From Knufia peltigerae (lineage: Eukaryota > Ascomycota > Eurotiomycetes > Chaetothyriales > Trichomeriaceae), in NCBI GenBank assembly GCA_030247855.1, contig JAPDRN010000013.1, positions 310,001 to 374,000 on the forward strand: a DNA stretch of 64,000 bases, given 5' to 3'. The notes beneath the pieces are model-generated. The model had not been told where the DNA came from. It saw nothing but the letters and a program-made list of their open reading frames with translations, and searched no databases. Positions 21,729 to 32,250 of the stretch are shown here, in pieces; position 1 is the stretch's first letter; each line of letters begins with the position of its first letter. A program made the position numbers and the translations under genes.

Positions 21729-22937
21729 TCACGCCGTGCTCAAGGTACCATGGGACGCCGTAATCGCTCCCTTTTCCCGCTGTTTGTCAAGGTATCTGTC
21801 AAGCTGCTTTCTCTTTGATTCCTCCTCTTGAACTGCAGACGGTATAGGAGGCAGCTCGCTCCCATCCTGTTGCAGAGAGACACGTGTGAACGCAGTCTCA
21901 AGCTCATTCACCAACGCCTGCGCCACGTCCACCGACCCCGGGTTGTTGTGCTCCAACTCCGACTTTGCATACGCGTATATCGTGCGCAATTTGTCCAGCT
22001 TCTTCCTGTCCGCCATCATAGAGGGTAAGAATTCTCTCTTGGCCTGGAGCGCAATCAACTCCCTCGCCGCCGTTCCATCCGCGAACGCCTGACCCATGCG
22101 TACCTGATCCGGATCGACTTTTGCCTCGCCCACGACGTCTTGTTCGACTCGTCCTTGTCTCTTCGCAGGGTAATCGTGGTCGGCCCAACTCCCCAGGCCG
22201 TGCCACTGCCACGGCCACGTCCACGGTGCCCAGGCCGCTTTGGCCACTCCGAGCACGAGGTTCTGGCTTATCGGGCCATACCAGTTGCTGTCGACGGTCT
22301 TGTCGCGGCCGTCCGCGTCGCCTTCGACCCAGATGTGGTTGTACGGCACGACGACCGGATCGTCACCCCCCGGGTAGCCCGGTCGAGGGGTCACGCGGTC
22401 CCCGGGAACGGCGACGACACGCTTGATCGCCCATTTCGTCGGGTCGTGGGGTGCGTAGAAGACTATGATCTGACCTCGGTGGAGGTGGAATGGTGGGTTC
22501 CTGAAGACTATGCTCGGGCGTCCCGGGAAGGTGACTTTTTGGAGCAAGATGCGGTCGTTGGCTGGTTCGGGAAGGTCTGGAGAACATGTCGGGTTAAGGT
22601 ATGGTTGCATCGACGGGCCACGGACGGTCGCGATACGCAGAGGGAACTGGGATATGAAGAAGGCGACGGGAGGTACCACGAAGAAAAAGTACCATAGCAA
22701 ACGTCGGCTGGTGGGAGACCGGAGGATTTGAAGGATGGAGGAATTGGTGTTAGAAGGCCGAGATTCGGGATGAGGTCGAGAAGGGACTTTAATTTGGGGG
22801 TTTCCTTTGGTTGGAGGGGAGGACGGTAGAGGAGGGAGTGTACGGGTATGAGCAGTTCGGGCGCAGATGGTTGAGGTGGAAGAAGCACGGCTGATAAAGC
22901 GCAGAACGAGGAGGCCTCCTCTCGATGTGGGTGGCAT
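21729..22937 (-). CDS. Mitochondrial inner membrane protease subunit 2 (IMP2-like, S26 family)
   Basis: A 402-residue single-exon signal-peptidase-I-type serine/lysine protease. An Arg/Ser-rich N-terminus (about 1-60) looks like a mitochondrial targeting sequence. A membrane segment follows (RRLLWYFFFVVPPVAFFI). The catalytic Ser is S109 in VRGPSMQP and the Lys is K172 in AIKRVVAVPGD. The C-terminal box DSNWYGPIS is conserved. The C-terminal 150 residues form a charged, probably coiled-coil extension beyond the usual 180-220 residues of IMP2, commonly found in filamentous fungi. It removes bipartite presequences from intermembrane-space proteins. Confidence 0.9.
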   Translation of the reverse strand: MPPTSRGGLLVLRFISRASSTSTICARTAHTRTLPPLPSSPPTKGNPQIKVPSRPHPESRPSNTNSSILQILRSPTSRRLLWYFFFVVPPVAFFISQFPLRIATVRGPSMQPYLNPTCSPDLPEPANDRILLQKVTFPGRPSIVFRNPPFHLHRGQIIVFYAPHDPTKWAIKRVVAVPGDRVTPRPGYPGGDDPVVVPYNHIWVEGDADGRDKTVDSNWYGPISQNLVLGVAKAAWAPWTWPWQWHGLGSWADHDYPAKRQGRVEQDVVGEAKVDPDQVRMGQAFADGTAARELIALQAKREFLPSMMADRKKLDKLRTIYAYAKSELEHNNPGSVDVAQALVNELETAFTRVSLQQDGSELPPIPSAVQEEESKRKQLDRYLDKQREKGAITASHGTLSTA

Positions 22938-25745
22938 TGTTTTTGGCGAGGTAGATTCAGCCTTTAGATAAGGCCGGATGATATAAAGATGCCCGAAAGG
23001 CGTGAAGTATTGGTCATTGTTCTGTATATCTGGTCATTTTTGGTTTTTTCTTGTGGGCTCGTATCGTATGTCACATCAGATCTCATGAGCATGAAATGAA
23101 GCTCTAACAATTTGGAGGAGTTAGTGAAATGCGGAGAAACACATGGCAAGTTTGCCGAGCGAGCATCTACTCTACCAACTACTCCATATAAGAGTCTCGA
23201 CAGCTTCGTCTCTTCTTCCTGACCTAACTCCAAACGTATACATATGACTTTGCTTGATTGCTCCCAATGGGGCTAGATAACTGAGAATCACAGACACTTG
23301 CAACAGGCCAGTGAAAATCCCCATTCACCACCGAGTACTTATGAAGCGACTCCCTCCTCCGAGCAACAGATCTTTCTACTCTATCCCGGACAGTCGACAT
23401 TTCCTTGCATCTAGTCTTTATTGCTATTCTGCTCCTTACCTGTACAAGGATCTCACTGTAGAGTGTACACCTTCGTTACACAGCGCAGTCACACATCGTA
23501 CATGTAATCATTACATAACCTAAACTCGAATTCTCCTTCTCGCCAGACATCTTGTGTAAAACTTCAAAGATTCAAATGACTCCCACATGGATTCTGAGAC
23601 TGGCATCCTTTTCCAACTCTTTTACTCGCATATTAGCTCATAGTTCCTCCCCCCTTACGTTGACCACTACATACTGTACTTGTACGGGAGTAAGATGTAA
23701 GCCGTTGTCACTCTTGACCTTCCTTTTCCGGGGGAGAAAAAGATCCCCCCTTTACTTAGTGCCGGGTTCCCACACCAGTCAAGTCCCCACAGTTATATGT
23801 ATCTCTCAGGAGGTTCACAACATGTATGCAAGTACTTTGTTACTCGAACGCTGTACTCTTGTACACCGGCAATGATATACATATGCAGTGGATTCCGTGA
23901 TCCGGACTAGCATGTACGTACATACTTAGTGTCTCCACTGCTTTGCAGACACGAAGGACTTCTACTTCTCGGTTTCTCTCCAGCTTCCTTTTACAGCAGC
24001 GGTAGCATCATCCATCATCCATCTCTTCTGTGGATTCATTCAACTTACCCGCCTGCATACTCTTTACTCCTCCGTACAATGTAGGTAAGGTATTGTTTCA
24101 TCTCGAATCTTGAAACGCAAGTCTCCCGTCCCATCAACCCACATCAGAGGGAGGGACATTCGACCGAGGGTACCTGTAGTACGGAAGTAAAGTACAGACT
24201 GCTCGTTTTGTGTAGCCACCACCATGCTGGGCTCGACCTCTGTCGGAGCCTACTGTATGAAGTACATTGCTCGTTTAGACTATTGATCCATGTGGCGTCC
24301 ACGACTCATCAATCATACTTGTGCTATTACGAGTAAAATCTCGTGCTCATCCAAGACGTCGGGAAGGTGAACGTGAGTGTGATATCTGTCCATCAAACCG
24401 TCATGGCCATTGTACCGGAGTATCTAGTCCATGCTCTCACTCGACCTTTTTCAGCCCTGACTCCCACACCGTATGAATTACAGTACCAAGGTAAAACGAT
24501 CACTGGTGATGATGTCTACCTCTTGAGTAAGTGTGTTTTGTGGTGTCTATGTGTAAAGTACAGCACGGTCAAATCATCCCTCGATTCCCTCCGGTACATT
24601 TTTTTTCTTACCCCTGAATCCTTCCACACCACACCACACCGCACCAAGAGCGTGAATGATGATTGACATGTTCCTTTGACATGAGCTTTGACGTGATGCA
24701 TGATGTACCTGTACCCTGTACTGTCTTGATTTATTGCGTGACTACCCCTCGGAGAAACATTGACATCTGTCCGTCGCCCCCTTTCACCTCTCACACATTG
24801 CATGGTGGAGGCAAAAAATGGTACTCTGCACTTTCTGGGTCAAACTCGTGACTCGACTTGTACTCTCCTCTATTACGTCCTTACTGTACGTCCTTACTGT
24901 ACGTCCTTGCGTTGCAAAACACACACCACTCAACTCGGCCCTAGATCAAATCCCATGTCAATATGCCTGTCTGTCCATCCATCCATCTGTCGGGTCATTC
25001 AATTGTCACACGTTGACTGAGACATTTTTGACCAACTACTGACCACTTACGATACTATTTTAATCATCGTGTCACCAGCACCGCCACCGTCGCCACGAAC
25101 TGATGACGGTGTCAATTGAATTGTTCTGCGGAATTGCCCTCACTCACCTTGAACAGTCAAGTATAGCCATTGCATCGCAATGGTCTCTTCTGTACACTCG
25201 AAGAACAAGAAGCCAAGAGAGGAGAAAAAAGAGAAAAACAAAGACGTAGAATAAATTTGAATGTTTTTGGGTTCATTCTATCTTCTCTCTTTTTTTATCA
25301 AAAGAGACTTGCAAAATTTTTCATATAGCTAAAAACTAATAAGCTACCTAAAATGATTCCCCCTCCCAAACCATTTTTGTGTCCCAAGGGAAACACACTC
25401 TCAGTAGAATGTTCCCTTATTGTTCCTGTTCCTTTCTACCCTGTATTCCCATATTGCCATATTTCCATGATCCCCATTGCGCGTCAGCGGTGTCAAGCGT
25501 CAGGAGCGCTTTATAACCCTGTCGAGAAAAAAAAAGTTTGTATTGTCGTGTCCAGTCATTAGTGTTTGTTGTTGGTGCAAAAATGAAACAAGTCGAAATA
25601 GAGCCGCAGAGTGCAACATCTCAGTAGACTTTGGTGTTCCGTGATTAATCGGGTTCCCGCCCATTTCTTCTCTCTCAGAGAATCCAGGGGTCCGAAAATT
25701 GCCGAATTGAAAAAAAGGGTTAGAAGATGTCGAGCCGGTCCTTGC
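22938..25745. other. 2.8-kb gene-free region
   Basis: No ORF here shows domain features, codon regularity or plausible splicing. The sequence is rich in TGTAC/GTACA words and C/T tracts. It must include the IMP2-like promoter (22938 onward) and the 3' end of the repeat-protein gene, but is far longer than other spacers in the window. It could hold a non-coding transcript. Confidence 0.45.
24875..24908. repeat. 13-bp tandem repeat
   Basis: The unit ACGTCCTTACTGT occurs twice perfectly (24875-24887 and 24888-24900), with the first 8 bases of a third copy at 24901-24908. It lies in the gene-free region. Confidence 0.9.
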
Positions 25746-26912
25746 TTACAGCAGAGCAACGACGATGATGGCAGCCAAGGCACCTGCGATCTTCAATCCA
25801 CCGACTTGAGCAGTGGCGGCGGCACCAGTGAAAGTGCTCACCACTGGAGCGACTGGAGTGGTGGAAGATGGAGAAGGTCGCACGGTGGTGCTTGGAGCAG
25901 GAGCAGGGGGAGGTGTGGTGGTCGCCGGGGCCGGAGGAGGGGTCGAGGTGGTCCAGTCGCTCCAGACGTGGCTGGAAGTCTCGATGGGTGAGACGGGGAC
26001 CGAAGAGGTCGAATTCCAGTCTCCCCAGACGGTGGAGGAGGTCTCGATGGGCGCCACGGGGACCGAGGTGGTGGTAGTCCAGTCTTGCCAGGCGGTAGAG
26101 CTGGTCTCGATGGGTGCCACTGGGACCGAAGTCGTCGTGGTCCAGTCTTGCCAGTGAGTGGTCTCTGCTGGAGCAGGTGCCGGAGCGACTGGGGTGGTCC
26201 AGTCGTTCCAGTGTTCGGAAGCGGGAGCCGGGGCTGGAGATACAGAGTTAGTTGTTGTCGTCGTCGTCCAATCTAGCCAGACAGTTTCTGAGGGGGTAGT
26301 TGTGGTGGTTTGGGAGATGGGGCTTGGGCTAGGGGTGGTCGTCGTGGTAGATGTAGTCCAATCTAGCCACATCGTTTCTGATGGGGTAGTGGTCGTTGTA
26401 GTGGTCTGGGAAATGGGGCTTGGGCTGGGGGTTGTTGTGGTAGAGGTAGTCCAATCTAGCCACATCGTTTCTGATGGGGTAGTGGTCGTTGTAGTGGTCT
26501 GGGAAATGGGGCTTGGGCTGGGGGTTGTTGTGGTAGAGGTAGTCCAATCTAGCCACATTGTTTCTGATGGGGTTGTTGTTGTCGTGGTGGTGGTTTGGGA
26601 GATTGGGCTTGGGGAAGGGGTGGTGGTGGTGGTAGTGGTAGTCCAGTCACCCCATCCTGCATGGATGGGATCTGGGATAGCAGAAGATGATGCGGGCAGA
26701 GGGCTAGGAGTTGGTGTTTCTTCGCTGGTAGGCAACTGACCATTTCCTCCATTCCAGTCTCCCCAGTTACCACCATTACCTCCAGGGCCTCCGCCTTGAG
26801 GGCCTTGTCCGTGGCCTCCGAATCCTCCTTGGCCTTGGCCCCCCCATCCTCCTGGGCCGCCAGGAGCAGCAGCAGCAACAGCTGCAAGACCAACAATGAC
26901 AGCCGACTTCAT
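25746..26912 (-). CDS. Secreted Ser/Thr-rich GPI-type cell-wall protein with tandem repeats
   Basis: A 388-residue single-exon protein. A cleavable signal peptide (MKSAVIVGLAAVAAAAPG) is followed by a Gly/Trp/Gln-rich segment. The middle has 31-residue repeats centred on WLDWTTSTTTTPSPSPISQ, then 21-residue repeats centred on WQDWTTTTSVPVAPIETSS. The C-terminus is a Thr/Pro region and a hydrophobic tail (GGLKIAGALAAIIVVALL) with small residues upstream, as in a GPI-attachment signal. Such heavily O-glycosylatable repeat proteins are usually wall structural proteins or adhesins. No known ligand-binding domain is present. Each repeat holds a W-x-D-W core. Confidence 0.8.
   Translation of the reverse strand: MKSAVIVGLAAVAAAAPGGPGGWGGQGQGGFGGHGQGPQGGGPGGNGGNWGDWNGGNGQLPTSEETPTPSPLPASSSAIPDPIHAGWGDWTTTTTTTTPSPSPISQTTTTTTTTPSETMWLDWTTSTTTTPSPSPISQTTTTTTTPSETMWLDWTTSTTTTPSPSPISQTTTTTTTPSETMWLDWTTSTTTTTPSPSPISQTTTTTPSETVWLDWTTTTTTNSVSPAPAPASEHWNDWTTPVAPAPAPAETTHWQDWTTTTSVPVAPIETSSTAWQDWTTTTSVPVAPIETSSTVWGDWNSTSSVPVSPIETSSHVWSDWTTSTPPPAPATTTPPPAPAPSTTVRPSPSSTTPVAPVVSTFTGAAATAQVGGLKIAGALAAIIVVALL
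25953..26204 (-). repeat. 63-bp coding tandem repeat (about 4 units)
   Basis: Units start at 25953, 26016, 26079 and 26142, exactly 63 bp apart. They encode 21-residue repeats with W-x-D-W and a SVPVAPIETSS core. The two at 26079 and 26142 are closest, and the outer ones are more diverged. Confidence 0.85.
26268..26636 (-). repeat. 90/93-bp coding tandem repeat (4 units)
   Basis: Units begin at 26268, 26358, 26451 and 26544 (spacing 90, 93 and 93 bp) and encode the 31-residue Thr/Pro/Ser repeat. The copies at 26358 and 26451 are almost identical over their length, a sign of recent duplication or gene conversion. Confidence 0.9.
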
Positions 26913-28289
26913 TTTGTTGGATTGTTGTGATATTAAGTCTAGTTGGATAAGTCAAACGGATGGGACGAGTTGGTCTTTTGTATGAACGAAGGACTCTCTT
27001 GCTGTAGTAGAGTAAAGTGAATGAATTTGTTGCAACGGTGGATGGACAAAAGAATGGTCGACAAACAGCGTGGGAGCTGGGTTCTAAATACCCCTCGAGG
27101 ACGATCCACGCACGTCATGCGGTGGCAGAGTGGTTGACATGTTCGGCTGTGCGACTGGACCGTGATTGGGGTCTCGGACCACCACTAGTCCTGTACTCAG
27201 GGGTGGCAGGCAGTTCAGTGAATTGAAAATTCGCGAGTGACATGCGTGGCAGGCATTGATCTGCTGAGGCGCCCAGGTATAGAAAAAAAAGGGGGACAGA
27301 CAGACCAGGCTGGACTAGGGCACCTGTATAGAATGGTGGACCCCCGGTCGTGCAGGGAATCGAAAGGCTGGCCACGGGAGCAAAACCGCAGTTCCTGCTG
27401 CGACCGACCGGGAAAAGAGTTGGCTGGGGAGCACTAGCGAGCTGGTTGTCGTCCGTGATGACCCAATGGGAGGCGGGTATTGATGTGAAACAGCACCAAC
27501 CTCCGCCAAGCATGTTTTGACAAGCCGAATCAGGCTCGGTTGGCGGCGTGATGCAGGGGACGGCAAACGCTCTACCTCTCGACTCCGCTGAGTTCGGGCC
27601 TCGATTACGCCAGTCGTCTGTCAGCGCTTGTGGCTTTTTTTGCCCACGGTCCAGGAGGCTGGCCAAGGAGCTTTGTTCACCCTCACAATAGGCTCTCCCC
27701 AGCCCTGCACTTGAAACCAAAGATCTTCTCCTGATCTTTGCGAGGGATCGAAGCGTGAGACGGGCATGCGTTCTGGTTCGATAGGCGATAGATTGGAGGA
27801 CTCAAGCATCGGCTCCTGCGTGCTGATCCCCTCCCACTGGCGAGCACACGCAATTGTGGCTTTTTGCTGCAGCAACCTCATGCGGAGCGGGTTCAATAAT
27901 CCAGCACACACAGCTGGTCACTCAATGTCCGTTTGTATGTAGACCGGTCACTTAAGTAAGTACTGTGTAGCTGAATAAGACCATCCACGCACGACCAAAC
28001 CAACAGTCGACCAATCGAGGTCATGGGTCGGTGTTCTTCCAGCGGGGAAATCAGGCGAGGAGGCGAAAACATTAGTGATCCGGATGTCCGTGGTCGACGT
28101 TGAAATTACAAGCACATCCCACCTGCAGATCGCCATTTTGGCCTCGACTGCATAGTGGTTGCAACGACAGGAAAACGTGGTCAAGCTTTCAATTACACTC
28201 GCCCTGTTCGCCGTGCCGCCTTGATTTTGCCCGACACCGTGGTGCAAAGTGAAACGGAAACTTGCAGAAATTGGACCAAGGCTCACAGA
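26913..28289. other. Divergent upstream region of repeat protein and FrnE-like genes
   Basis: 1.38 kb. The left side holds the promoter of the GPI-type protein. A minus-strand frame at 27115-27720 is open for 201 codons but has no recognisable family or domain and is not called. A perfect A-box-like word (TGGCAGAGTGG, 27123-27133) occurs without a matching B box or acceptor stem, so no tRNA is called. Confidence 0.4.
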
Positions 28290-29508
28290 ATGACGTACGA
28301 ATCCCAGGTGTCGTTCACCTTGGATACCATCTGTCCGTGGTAAGACATCCGTCGACCTTGATCCTGGGAAAGTTGGCCGCATTTGAAATCTGCCAGTTGT
28401 GTCGGTTCGTATTTGCGCTGATTGTCAATCTTCAGGACGTATTTGGCAAAGAAAAGGTTTGGTTTTGGTCTAGGAACACAACATCTTCGAGGATGTCGCT
28501 GAACAGCTGACCCGCTTGTATCGCATTCTAGACTGGATGAAGGTCTGTTACATCCGTCATGATGATCTGCATTAACGCACAATCTCCTCTCTTTGATCAA
28601 CACCCGACGATTGCCATGGGACTGTCAGACTGACGAACAGGACAGCTCTCCGTCGATTCGGACAAAGTGAAGATGCGAAAAGTACCACCTTCGTAGTCAA
28701 GTACTTCCCTTACCAGTTGAGTCCAGATGCTCCCAAGGAAGACATGAATAAACGCGAATGGTATGGAAAGACTCGCTATGGTGACTCAGAGGAGAAGATG
28801 AAGATGGTGGGTAATGGCATTTCCAACACCCTCATCGCTTTTGACAGGCAGGACTGAAACATGTCATCGTCTAAGCCGGGACCTTTTCTTAATCTTAGAT
28901 GAGTTGTCCATGATGATGCAGGGTCCGGGGAAAGCTGATCTCCCTTGAACCCATCGTCCTTTCGCTGTCCTTTCAGAAGCCAGTGAGCTGACATGCGCGC
29001 CGGGACAGTATACCACGTTGATGACTGCCTACGGTGACAGTGCTGGCATCAAGTTCAAATTTGGCGGCACAATCTCCAACACTCTGGAGGCACACCGTGT
29101 CATTCAATATTTCCAAGAGAAAAAGGGACTCGAGACGGCCGACAAAATCATAAACTGTGGGTGACTTTTTTTTCCCCTGCCCTGGGTCCGTTCGCCATAC
29201 TCACGCTTCTTGTAGCGTTATATTATCAATTCTTCGAGGACGAGAAAAGCCCTGCATCTGATGAAACATTGTTGAAGGCTACCGCCGATGCTGGTATTCC
29301 TGGAGACGAAGCCAGAGCGGTTATTGAGGACAAAAGCGAGGGTCTAATGGATGTAAAGGCGCTGATCCGCGAACAGGCGTCAAACGGCATAGACAGCATC
29401 CCAAACGTCCTTTTCGAAGGTAAGAAGAGAGATTTTACACTGGTCGGGGCCAAGGATGTCGAAGAATATGAGAAGGTGCTGCATCAGATTGCAAAAGAAA
29501 GTAATTAG
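28290..29508 (+). CDS. DsbA/FrnE-like thioredoxin-fold protein
   Basis: Six exons (28290-28339, 28436-28456, 28532-28542, 28646-28806, 29009-29156, 29216-29508) total 684 nt, 227 residues, in frame throughout. The protein begins MTYESQVSFTLDTICPW and continues TYLAKKRLDEALRRF. Then come FVVKYFPYQLSPDAPKEDMNKREWY and GIKFKFGGTISNTLEAHRV, diagnostic of the FrnE/2-hydroxychromene isomerase-like DsbA branch. The CxxC motif is CPWT, so the second Cys is missing. This suggests GST-kappa/isomerase-like or monothiol chemistry rather than disulfide oxidation. Exons 2 and 3 are only 21 and 11 nt; their donors (GTTTGG, GTCTGT) are weak. Confidence 0.85.
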
Positions 29509-29712
29509 ATCAACAAGGTCGAAGGTTGAAATAAGGCAGAGAACGTTGATGAGGTTGGAATGTGGTTAGATTGCTTGGTTCATCCTCATATAACAACAAA
29601 ATACCTCTTCTCTGCAGCCACGGCATCGACCAGGTACCGAGAAGTTCACCTAGCCAACATTCTGTGTTTCTCGCTGGTCTTCGTTTCTTCATAGCTCTCT
29701 CATGATTCCTCT

Positions 29713-31663
29713 CTACACATCAAAGATTTCTCCAAACCCAACTCCAGCACCGGCCCGTCTGGCATCTACGAGATCCAACCTCCAGCCAGTCCATTGCTTC
29801 AGTCCTCTCTTCACTTCCCTGACATGCTCGACCATCTTCCGTTGCTCTTCTTCTCGCTGTGCCCTTGCAAAAGCACTTTCATCAAACGCGTCATCGTCGA
29901 ATTCCTCCAACAGAGAGTCATTCCTGGGTCTCGTCGACCCTCGATGTTGCGCATCTGGCGATGTCGTGCTCGCTCTGAATGCCGCCAACCCTGAGTTCAA
30001 GACCTGTGTGAAGCCTGAATGCTTTGTCTGTCCCTGATGGAGACCATTCGCAGAGCTCCTTCGTCTGCTAGCATTCCCAGACCCAGATAGGTCGACCTCG
30101 TCAAACTCTTCAGCCTGGTCCATCGATGTCCTTGAAGCATCATCTCCTCTGGGCTGCATCTGTACCCGTTTGTCTCTCCATACACCTCGCTGGAGATCAA
30201 AGACCTGTCCTTCAAGTTCCCTGATCTTCCTCTCGAGCTTCTGCCTCTCTTCGTCTTCAAGCTCATCCAATCCTTCACCGCCTCCGTCACCACTCATGAC
30301 GCGTTTGTGCTTCTCTCTCAACCTCGTATTTTCACTCTCTGCTTTTGCGATCTTCTCTCGTAGCGCAGGTAACTCTCTCGCGCTCGCTTCTGCGCTCGCA
30401 AATTTGGCCGCATTCCTCGATTCTGCCTCCCGGTGTAATTTGTTCATTGCCTCAATTTTCTTGTCCAGTTGCTCGACTTTCTTCGTAAGCTCATCTTTTT
30501 GGGTGACAGCCTCGGTTAATTCTCTCTCTAGTCCACGAATCTTCGTGTCCTTACTTGTCCTCTCCGTACCATCTATGACGGCCTTTTCGCTGGCTTTACT
30601 GAGCGCCTTTTTCGTGTCACCAAGCTCGGTCTCGAGGCTTTTTATTTTTGCCTCTGCGCTCGAGAGGTTTGCCTGCAGCGCCGCAATCTGCTCTCCATGC
30701 GTCTCGCAACCTGCAGTCTGGCTGGACAACTGTCCTCGTAACCGGGAGATCTCAAGCTGCATATCGGCAATTGTAGCATCCTTACTCTCGAGTTCTGCAC
30801 GTAAAGAACCGCCGTCATTGGCACCCACACTCTCGCGCCGACTCGACGTACTCAACCTGCGTCTTAATGTCTCAATTTCAGCACGGAGTCTGCTGACGGC
30901 CGTGCCACTCTCCTCGTTACCGTTGGAGTCGGCCAATTTCTCGGCATTCTGCTCGCGCAGTTCCTCCAATTCCTCCTCGACACGTCGCCATCTCTTCTCA
31001 TGTTCCTCTGCCTCCTTAGCCAGGCGTTTGTTCTCTCGCTCAAGCTCTTCAATACGGGCCAAGCTTCCCGGCGCCGCAGCTGGGCTCAACGGTCCATTGT
31101 CCCTAAAGCTCGTGCTGCGGATCTTACTCTGTATACTGACGCTGGGTTGACGGCTGGAATGTCGCGGGCCCTTGGTAGGAGAGACCGACTCAGGTTCGGC
31201 CGAAGGGGCAGAGGAGGGATCGGGAGATTGTTGGGCTTCCGCATCCTTGGGACCTTCTTCGTCTGCGTCGGTAGCCGTCTGCGCAGCTGGGCTTGCATCG
31301 TCGGTATCGGCTGGCTTCGCATTGTCATCTGGAATTTCTACAACTTCTTCCTGCTCGGCCTCAGCTCCATCTACTTCATCGTCTTTGGCTTTGTCGGCTT
31401 TCTTCGCTTTGCTTTTCGAACCCGACTTCTCGCCTGCGTTGGTTGAACCTGAAGTGGCTTTCTTCTTCTTTTGTAGTTGAGCGACCTATTCAAAACAGGG
31501 TTAGTTATTTTTTTCAAAATACATCAAACAAGTATTGCATATTGGCATGCTACATAAGACACTCTTGGTCCATGCAGTTTTGTCAGGATCGGACGGGAGA
31601 ATATACCCTTTTTTTCGCCGCTGCCAATTTCTCAGCCTTTTCTTTGTCTTCTTTCTCTCCCAT
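29713..31663 (-). CDS. Long coiled-coil protein
   Basis: Exon 1 (31663-31607) encodes MGEKEDKEKAEKLAAAKKR and is spliced (GTATAT...ATAG) to exon 2 (31485-29713), giving 609 residues. A Lys/Ala/Glu-rich, Ser/Pro-rich N-terminus of about 150 residues precedes more than 250 residues of heptad-rich coiled coil (IEELERENKRLAKEAEEHEKRW and on). A polar linker follows, and a conserved-looking C-terminal patch ends LKQWTGWRLDLVDARRAG. The architecture recalls fungal coiled-coil proteins annotated as M-protein-repeat or Golgi-type tethers. No GRIP domain was recognised, so the function is left open. The strongly coding minus strand creates a long plus-strand shadow frame. Confidence 0.85.
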
Positions 31664-32250
31664 GGCTCAAATTGTCATCAAGGATCGATTAACGACTTGA
31701 CGAGTGTAGGTTGTCAGCAATTTGGTAGTATTGTTCGGTATTTGTATGGAGTGAGCGTTGCGAATCTAGGGAATCTGAGGAGACGTGGTGTGAACGCGAC
31801 GTCAGTCACCAATAAGGTCAAGCATGTGCTCCGCATCAACCAAGATATATTTACGCCTTCAACACAGTGGCACAATATACACCTTAAGTGATGAGGACAA
31901 GTAGTCAGAAACATATGTCCATTGATATACTTCATGGCTAGATTGAACAAGCTAAATAAGATTACGGATATCACGCTTTCCTCAGCCCCAAACAATGCGC
32001 CCTGTTGAACTCCAGAATCCAAAACGACCAATCGTATGCTTCCGAACAAATAGCCTAAACACTCATAACACCTTGACCGTTACAAAACACTCTGCCAGAG
32101 TTTTTGTTTGCATATCCAGACGGGTCCTCTGAAGCCGCTCCCACCGGCCGCGTAAACACCGTCAAAAGCTTGGGTATCAAGAGTACAAATACAAACTCCC
32201 ACAATTCAAAGCTCACACTAGACACCCATAGGAAAAGAAGGTTGCGATAA
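31664..32250. other. Intergenic between Maf1 and coiled-coil genes
   Basis: 587 bp holding the coiled-coil gene promoter and the Maf1 3' end. AT-rich patches are present. No gene is seen. Confidence 0.5.

Noticed and set aside
26158..26739. 193-codon Val/Gly-rich plus-strand ORF
   Set aside because: Antisense shadow of the Thr-rich repeat gene: ACC/ACT codons read as GGT/AGT/GTG on the other strand.
27115..27195. tRNA-like sequence with a perfect A box (TGGCAGAGTGG)
   Set aside because: No matching B box, no pairing acceptor stem and no clear anticodon arm could be found. At most a chance match or a very old relic.
27115..27720. 201-codon minus-strand ORF
   Set aside because: No domain, signal or family resemblance, and no sign of introns joining it to anything. 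Long open frames are common by chance in GC-balanced fungal DNA.
30170..31150. 326-codon plus-strand ORF rich in Ser and Leu
   Set aside because: It is the antisense shadow of the Glu/Lys/Arg-rich coiled-coil gene on the minus strand.
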